From Odontesthes bonariensis (taxonomy: Eukaryota > Chordata > Actinopteri > Atheriniformes > Atherinopsidae): a stretch of DNA of 64,000 nucleotides. A model generated the notes under the pieces. The model saw nothing but the letters and a program-made list of their open reading frames with translations, was not told where the DNA came from and searched no databases. The position numbers and the translations under genes are program-made. The stretch lies in NCBI RefSeq assembly GCF_027942865.1, contig NC_134509.1, positions 12,116,017 through 12,180,016 on the forward strand. Direction: 5' to 3'. The stretch's first letter is position 1, and every line of letters begins with the position of its first letter. Positions 57,301-64,000 of the stretch are shown here, in pieces.

Positions 57301-60300
57301 ACTAGTGTTAGGATATAAATAGCAGAAAGGGCTTATCCACTGTTTTTCTCTCATCTGTATTTTCTACCTCTGTCTCCCTTTTTAGTGTGCATCAGTGTAG
57401 TGAAGCTAAGCTCTCTGTTCCCTGGAAACAAAGCGTCTCCCTGAGACTCCACTAGCTGCAGTATTAATTTGATGATACAGACTTGCTGGGCTCTTTTATC
57501 CTTTTACAGTACACTTGAAGATATGTGCTCGTGTTTCTTTCAGTGAAACTGAGAGATTTATTTTAATCTCTGTGGTTTAAGTATTGAGACTGTTTCACTG
57601 AATTGAATGAAAGCTGAACACTTACCCTCTGCCAACCCTGAAAAACAAATGACACCTTCCTGTTACAATAGAGTTAACTGTTATTGAGACGCTGTCAAGA
57701 TCTTTGCATCTTACATGTGGTTCATGTGTTTCTTCTGTTTTCCACATTTTAAACCCAGATATGTTATTATGTGACTCATTTTCTATGAAAACATTTGTTT
57801 TTGCTGGTGTCTGTCTTTATTTTTCATTTCCTTTATTTTTACCCTGTTTGTTTGTCGTGTGTGACGCACTTCGCAATAATAGTTTTGAAAGGTTCTATGC
57901 AAATACACTTGCTGATCATTATTATGTCTTAATATCTAAGAAACATATCAAAGGGTCTCCTGGGTGTTGTTGAGACTGTTTGACTGCATTTGTCCAAGCT
58001 GGCGTTTGAAATGCTTAAACAAGCTGCTCACTTGGCTCAATTTCCTAAAACACCAAGTCAGTAAATTTGAGACGGTGTGGTAGTTGCAAAGGAAAAAAAA
58101 ACAAAGAAACAATAATCTTTACATTGATTTTACTTTCAGGCCTTCGACACATTCCAAAAAATGTTTTCCTGCTGTCATAAGACGCTCCGACATTTAGTAT
58201 ACAAAGAGATGAAGAGTTTCAGGTGTTATTTTGTCCATTTCTTCGGGCAGAAATGACTGAAGTTGGGCAACTCATTGTCATTGCTGCATTTTTGTTTTAT
58301 TTCTAAATTCCAAAAACTCCATTCTGCATTGCAGGCAGGTCAATCCCCTGCCTGTGTGCCTTTTTCTTCTTCAGCCATGACTTGGTAATGTCTGCAGAAT
58401 GTGGTTTTGTGTATTGTCTTGTTGAAAGATGCACGTAAATCCCTTGAAAAAGATCTTGTCTAGAAAGCAGCATTTGTTGCTCTAGAAGTTCAGTGTATTT
58501 TTCTGCATTTCTGCTGGCAACACAGAAGTGTAAATGAACTCTGCCAAGAGCGCTGGTGCAACTGCACACCATCACAGAGACTTACTGATAACAGTCTGAG
58601 TGAACAATCCGATTGTTGTCTCTGGTTGGGAATACGTTGCGTTAGTTTCTTTCCAAAAATATTATGAGCAGTGATTGGTCTGACCGTAATACACGTTTCC
58701 ACAGTGTAATGGTCTATTCCAGATTCCTTAGAGCCCAGAGAAGTCAGTACCGCCTCTGGATAAGGTCAACATAATGCTTCCGTTTTGCACAGTCAAGTTT
58801 TAAGTGGCAGTAATGAATGTTACTCCTTATTGTGGTTCTTGACAAAGGTTTCCCACAACAATCGCTTGCCCATCTGGTTATATTTATGATTGATGATATT
58901 AATGAAATTACTAATTGCTATTAATGAATCGCAGTTCTTGGTGCAGTGCCACACTGAAAAGTATCCAGATTGCTTCAATAGTTTTATGATGTTAATGCTC
59001 TGTAGATGGAGGAATATGCAAATGTCTGCCAATCTCTCTTTTGAGAAAATTTGTTTTAATAGTTTCATAGTTCAATCATTTTCTCATGCAATATTTGACA
59101 AACTGGAGATCCTCTGCCCAGCCTTGCTCCTCAAAGACTCAGTCTTTAGTGGATATTGCCTTTGTACCAAATCATGACTGCAATCACCTGCTTGAAATAA
59201 CATTTGTTTATCTCAGTACTAGCATGTAATTACCCCAACTCCTTTTGGAATGTGTTGTAGGCCTGAAATGCAAAAATGGACGTACCGTAACAAACTAGAT
59301 GAAGTTGAAGAAACAATAAAAATTAGATTAAATGTAAGAAATAATCTATGCATTTTTGTATTTTTTTTCATTTGCATTTTCTATTATGTTCCAACTTTTT
59401 TTCTGATTTGTTGTTCTACTACTAATAGTGGACACACATGAACGTTTGTATATAAAGAGATTATGATTTGGATCTCTAGCCGGCTGTTTCACTGCGATTC
59501 CAGTATTCATGCTAATATCGTTCCCCCATATATGATCCATATCCATACTTATATGTTCACAATGATCTGTTGTCTGTGTCAGTGTTGTGATTTCATCATG
59601 GACCTTGATGTGTTTTTATTTTCGTATATTTCCCCATGTTTTTAAGAGTGACTGTGGTCAGAGCATCAAGATCCGCCGTGTCCTTATGAACTGTCCTGAG
59701 ATCGTGACTATTGGATTTGTATGGGACGCTGAGCAGTCTGATCTCACCGACGATGTCATCAGGTCCCTTGGACCACGTTTGAACTTGTGTGGGGTAAGAG
59801 CTGAGAAGGCCTGATGCAAATATCTGCTACTGGCAAGCACAATCTTATCAGCTGTGCTATAAGACTGGTTATAAGTTTAACATATCAACAAGATTAAATC
59901 ACAATTTTCACGAACATTAGTATTTCTTATATGAGAGATGGAAGCCAGTGTGCTGTAACCTTTAGACTGGTTATCAAATCCAGTACATGTACATTTTGTT
60001 GTCATAGGATTTGTCACCTGGCAGAGGAGATAATGTAGCAATCAAACCTGATCAAACTTGCTCTCTTTCAGCTTTTCAACCGAGTAACTGATGAAAATGC
60101 CAAACGGAGTGAGCTACATCTGGTGGGAATGATCTGTTTTTCAAGTAAACATTACTCGGCTTTTGCCTATCACACCAAAACCTCGAAGTGGATGTTTTTT
60201 GATGATGCCACTGTGAAGGAGGTTAGGACGTCTGCTTTTATATCACCTTACCCCTTTTAAAAAGTCTGCAGTCTGCTTGTTACCGTGTATTACCTGCTTT

Positions 60301-60494
60301 TTGATCACAGTTATCTTCTTACCAGATTGGGTCCAAATGGAAGGATGTTGCTTCCAAATGTGTCAGGGGACATTTCCAACCGCTTCTTTTATTTTACGCC
60401 AACCCCGAGGGGAGTCCAGTATCGAATGAAGATGCACCAAGACAAACCACCATGTGTCCTCGCTACAAAGCCCATGTCAATGGTGACGTGACCA
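54343..60494 (+). CDS. usp53: USP53, ubiquitin-specific peptidase 53 (N-terminal catalytic part)
   Basis: USP53 is a USP-family protein found at tight junctions. Coding exons in the window are 54343-54486 (the exon starts at 54332), 55161-55253, 55382-55516, 55901-56014, 56186-56268, 56873-56978, 59647-59793, 60072-60221 and 60326-60494. All phases agree and give about 380 residues. The start is [12 protein letters not shown], aligned with human MAWVKFLRKPGG. The USP Cys box is [18 protein letters not shown] (Cys 41), and the His box region is [17 protein letters not shown] followed by FFDDATVKE. Zinc-type cysteine pairs are visible in CIFCALK and [10 protein letters not shown]. The remaining C-terminal exons lie beyond the window or were not found in 60495-64000. 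The presence of Cys and His suggests the fold can be catalytic; USP53 was long listed as inactive, and K63-directed activity has since been reported for the human protein. Confidence 0.95.
58290..58950 (-). mobile_element. Tc1-like transposon remnant (second subfamily), antisense
   Basis: The minus strand from 58575 encodes [24 protein letters not shown], then [14 protein letters not shown]. This resembles the DD34E region of Tc1-like transposases, where QDNAKPH is usual, but the aspartate is lost. It differs from the family at 48600 and 52600. It is located in the intron between USP53 exons at 56978 and 59647. Confidence 0.7.
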
Positions 60495-60999
60495 GTAAGA
60501 CAATCCTTGTTATGAGCATGACTAAATATCACACCAAACATGTGATATTTAGTGTTTCTCTTCATATTACATCAGCCAGAGTGAAATATGGTTTCACATT
60601 CTTTAATGTTGAAACTATGTTGCACATAGTTGTAAATCAGTATGAAATGATTAAATAGCAGGTAATGCCCAGTTGACCCTCTACTGCTGTTTGACTAAAG
60701 TGATAAAGATATTCTTCTTTAAAACTGCTCATGATACAGTGTGGTTGAAAATAAACGCTTTAGAATATTCTGTATTTGTACATAAATGTGCCTTTTAATC
60801 ATAATCAGATTTTTCACGAAACTTTATTATTATTAATAAAGTGTTATTATCATAGTAGATCATTATTATTATTGTTCAAGGAAATCCATTCTTGCATGTT
60901 TCTGAGTGGTAAAGTTATACAAACTTCAAGGTTTAACAGTTCATTTGAAGTTGCCACGAAAAAAAAGGGTTATTCAGCGTGAGGAGGAGCTCAGTGCAT

Positions 61000-61318
61000 C
61001 ATGGGAGGTCCCCCGGCAGTCTAGGCCTATAGCATTATAACTAAAGGGATGATTCAGAGTCACCTGAGCCATCCCTAACTATAAGCTTTTAAAAAAAATG
61101 GATAAGTCTAAGCCTGATCTTAAAGATAGCGGGTTTCTGCCTCCCGAACCCATTCTGGCAGCTGGTTTCACAAGAGAGGGGCCTGATAACTAAAGGTTCT
61201 ACCTCCCATACTACTTTTAGAAACTCTCTGAACTCAGGTAAGCCTGCAGCCTGACAGCGAAGTGATCTGTTGGGAAAATAACCAAACTTTGAGACCTTAA
61301 GGGGATGACAGAATTTGG
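61000..61318 (+). repeat. Probable dispersed repeat (GAGCTCAGTGCATCATGGGAGG type)
   Basis: The block runs from GAGCTCAGTGCATCATGGGA through CAGTCTAGGCCTATAGCA and CTGGTTTCACAAGAGAGG to the start of the copied junction. I recognise the pattern as a common fish repeat but cannot assign a class. It abuts the copied USP53 junction directly. Confidence 0.5.
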
Positions 61319-61438
61319 TTTATGGTGAGTATTCAACTTACTGCCATGCCTTTAAAACTGGGACACAAAAATCAGATAAAAGAATAGAAATAAATGCGAT
61401 GATTAAAAAAATAATTTGGTCTTAGAAAAGTAATTTGC
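61319..61438 (+). repeat. 120-bp copy of a USP53 exon-intron junction
   Basis: It matches 56263-56382 in direct orientation with a single mismatch (C for T within AAATG(T/C)GATG). The source covers the last six bases of a USP53 exon, its GTGAGT donor and the following intron. The offset is 5056 bp. Confidence 0.9.
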
Positions 61439-61879
61439 ATTTGTTTGTGCATCGTGCAGCACAGTAGGAGTGTGTCAAAATTACGCCATGTCTGCGTTAA
61501 CTGCGACACACACGCAGACGACCTGGTTTCCGAGTATAAATCAGGCTTCAGGCTTCCTGTTCCCATTGCAGGCAGAGAGAAGGACAAACTTGCGCTATTG
61601 TGGGCAAGCTGTAAATATGGAGGTATCCAATTTTACCAAGAAAAAGTTGCAATTGACTTAACTGCTATCTGTAGAGTGTGTGCAGTAGGCTTGCAACTAA
61701 CAAAGACATGAATGTGGGTGAGAGGTAGCTAATAAGTACGTCATAGAATACACATACAAATCCAATGCTGTGATCAAGATTGAAATCAATCAATCAAGAA
61801 ATTAATATGTGACCAAGAGGAGATCATTTCAACTAACTCAACTTACTTAACTTAACCAACTTAACTTTCACCGGTGCTG

Positions 61880-62230
61880 TTTTTGTGCTATGATGTGCTC
61901 TGAATCCTGCCTGAACCTCTTCAAACAGACTATTTCTGTGCAAATGATCACAAAGTTGAGCTGGAACTATTCTTTGAAGAACTTTAGATAAGAAAGGGAC
62001 ATTGGACATAGGTCTATAATTAGCAAACAGTCCTGGATGAAGGGTAGATTTATTTTCTTTTTTCTAAGTAAAGGTTTCATTTCAGCAGCCTTAAAAGCCT
62101 GTGGTACATAGCCTGCCAACAAAGATAGATTAATCAAATCCAACATGGAAGTGTTTAAAAAAATCTCCTTGAACAGTCTTGTGTGGATATAGTCTAGAGT
62201 ACAAGTTGACGGTTTCAGTGAAGCCATTAT
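61880..62230 (-). mobile_element. LINE reverse-transcriptase N-terminal fragment
   Basis: The minus strand encodes MASLKPSTCTLDYIHTRLFK, then LSLLAGYVPQAFKAAEMKP and LLRKK. This is the linker and first reverse-transcriptase motif typical of L2/CR1-like non-LTR elements. After a frame change, stretches resembling QLCDHLHRNSLFEEVQAGFR follow. It is probably the same family as 48922-50204 but a separate, inverted copy. Confidence 0.75.
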
Positions 62231-62433
62231 GGCTCATGGTTGTGAAACCATGGACAAAAAGTCTGTCTCCGCTGGCCTGAACTTCACATGAGGATGATGC
62301 CTCTATTGCATGCAGATTACCACCCACGCCTTTTGCCCTAATCCCTGCTTCTCTGGCCACTCGTGCTCTGGTTCTACAGCTCTCACTCCTCCCCATGATG
62401 TTTCCAATGTTTGCCCCCATTAATTTATCAGCT

Positions 62434-62438
<5 letters not shown>

Positions 62439-62489
<51 letters not shown>
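62439..62489 (+). repeat. (GT)n microsatellite, about 25 units
   Basis: An uninterrupted dinucleotide tract preceded by a T-run. Confidence 0.97.
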
Positions 62490-62490
<1 letters not shown>

Positions 62491-63724
62491 CTTGTTCTGC
62501 TTTAATGTGGTGCCCAGATAATTTAGCTTGGGAAAACATTTTTGCTTTTATGAAAAGCATCTAAGTAACTGATGTGTGTTTTTCACAAAAATGGATCTGA
62601 TTTTTGTTTAAACCTCAGTATTATGCGCATTGTTTATTGCTGTATATTTTTTTCAAATTAGATTGTATGTTTAGTGAAGTACTATTAATATGCTCTGCAT
62701 AGTCATGAGAGTTCTCATTTCTTGTAGACTATCCTCATGTTCTCTGTTACGACTGCAGTAAACCAAGACAATTGCCTTATGGTCATACACTTGCATAACA
62801 AAGTCTCCACCGGCACGTGTGCATTAGTTAATAACTTGCCAGATGTGTTAGTTATACAAAGGTGTGTCTGAATCTCAATGTTTTTGAGGCAAACTGCTTA
62901 TGTCTGGAAATCCATAATACTACAGCTAACTCACTGCTGTTGTAAGATATAGCAACACTTCGCAGTCTGTATTTGCCGATGTCCTGTTTCAGGGAGCATT
63001 TGTTTCATCTGTTTCTGTATTATCATACTGCTATAAAACACTTTCTCTAAATCTTAAAATCACGAAGCACCTTTTTAAAGTACAGAACTAACTAAAAATA
63101 GACACAAAAAGGAAAGCAATGATGCCAAAAATTGTCTAACTAAAAGAGGAGGTGAGGTATGAAAGTGAAAGACAGCAGCTGTTAGATGAACACGCTCATC
63201 TGAAGGCAGATGCTCGCAGTTCACATCATCACTGTTTCTCACTTTGACCTGCTTGCCAGGCAAAGAAACACACCGCAGGGTTGGCAGGGGAGGAAGCAGT
63301 GGTGTGTTTTATCAAAGTTAATGATGCGACATCTGTTCTGTTGTAAGATTTTGGTTTGTTTCCTGCTCCATTTGCACTGAGATGGAGGGGGGGAGAGTGG
63401 CACATGTACTGTCGCTGCATCAAAATTTGTCATGAATGACTGAGGGAAAAACCACAAACAACATGGATGGGAGACTTCCACATCAGCCTTTCCTGCTATC
63501 AAGCTCACACTTCTTTGTACTTCTGTGTATTTTCTCTGGGCTTGGAAAAATATTAACTTATTATCAAACTTTTGTTTTTTAAGCAATGCAGTGACGGTTA
63601 CGTATACAAGGACGTTCGGGTTGGGAATCTGGAGTCGGATTCAGCAGGGGATCAGATTTAGACAACATTTTGACAAAGCTTGTCAACTTGCAGATCTTAC
63701 ACCCAGGTCCAATTTGTTTTTTTG

Positions 63725-64000
63725 AGGGCTGGGTAAAGATTCAAATTTGTAATCTAATTAATCACATGATTTCCCTGATTAATCATGATTAATCACATTT
63801 GTATGCAAAATCCAAAAATGAATTCAAAAGTACCGTAGTGTATAGCTTTTAGCATTTAGTTTTATTTTAAATGTGCTGCCATATGAATGAAAGTGCCATA
63901 ACATTTGTTGTGCAAACACACTTTTAACATCAGCATTTTTATGTAGTTTTTATGTAGAAGCCTCTCTCCACTGTCTGTTTCCTTGAATGCCTTGCTGGTA
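63725..64000. mobile_element. Second hAT-like copy, cut by the window end
   Basis: It starts AGGGCTGGGTAAAGATTC and continues parallel to 18889-19160 with scattered differences, including ATTAATCACATGATTTCC and CATCAGCATTTTTATGTAG. The right end lies outside the window. Confidence 0.8.

Larger units (their letters stand above)
60495..64000. other. USP53 intron or downstream region at window end
   Basis: No USP53 exon could be supported here. The stretch contains a repeat-like block (about 61000-61318), a copy of a USP53 exon-intron junction (61319-61438), a LINE reverse-transcriptase fragment (61880-62230), a GT microsatellite and a hAT copy. Confidence 0.5.

Noticed and set aside
61437-61711. 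Plus-strand frame of 88 codons following the copied USP53 junction
   Set aside because: No family match and codon pattern is not convincing; neighbouring sequence is repeat-derived.
63578-63662. Short open stretch SDGYVYKDVRVGNLESDSAG after TTTTTTAAG, possible USP53 exon
   Set aside because: It ends in TAG within 26 codons, has no recognisable similarity to USP53 and the acceptor is weak.

Overview
This window is eukaryotic. It comes from the genome of a bony fish, very probably a percomorph-type teleost. The evidence is split genes with GT-AG introns, close matches to vertebrate proteins, tRNA-derived SINEs, degenerate Tc1-like, hAT-like and Harbinger-like DNA transposons, non-LTR retrotransposon fragments and microsatellites. 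All gene names come from recognising translated sequence and exon structure by eye; no database search was run.

Layout. (1) 1-8030, plus strand: the last 13 exons of DHX15, the DEAH-box RNA helicase of spliceosome disassembly, with 3' UTR and poly(A) signal. The window opens inside the gene. One intron holds a Harbinger-like element split by a TTAA-flanked foldback element. (2) 8336-28612, minus strand: three tandem genes of the SLC22A7 (OAT2-like organic anion transporter) type. All three share one exon-length ladder (381/104/155/169/124/110/215/109/207 bp plus a short variable tenth exon), so they arose by tandem duplication. The terminal exon and 3' flank of the right-hand copy also occur as an almost identical segment inside intron 2 of the middle copy. 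(3) 32418-39367, plus strand: a SYNPO2 (synaptopodin-2/myopodin) locus. It is interrupted by an in-frame stop and two one-base frame changes, and no PDZ exon is visible upstream. (4) 44904-46632, plus strand: myozenin-2 (MYOZ2), apparently intact. (5) 51300-60494 and beyond, plus strand: USP53, with a CpG-rich promoter/5' exon and nine coding exons covering most of the USP domain. The rest of the gene lies past the window.

SYNPO2-MYOZ2-USP53 in this order and orientation matches human 4q26. SYNPO2 and MYOZ2 are both Z-disc/actin-associated proteins of striated muscle. DHX15 and SLC22A7 lie elsewhere in human (4p15 and 6p21), so their position here reflects fish-specific rearrangement. The stretches between genes are repeat-rich. 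They hold three long foldback elements with shared TTAAAGG-type ends, a fourth foldback with a 4-bp target duplication, two SINEs, two hAT copies, three Tc1-like remnants and two LINE fragments.

I did not find a wholly new system. The most unusual items are the decayed SYNPO2 reading frame, the transporter terminal exon copied into its neighbour's intron, a 120-bp copy of a USP53 exon-intron junction 5 kb downstream, the foldback family, and two GC-AG introns in DHX15.
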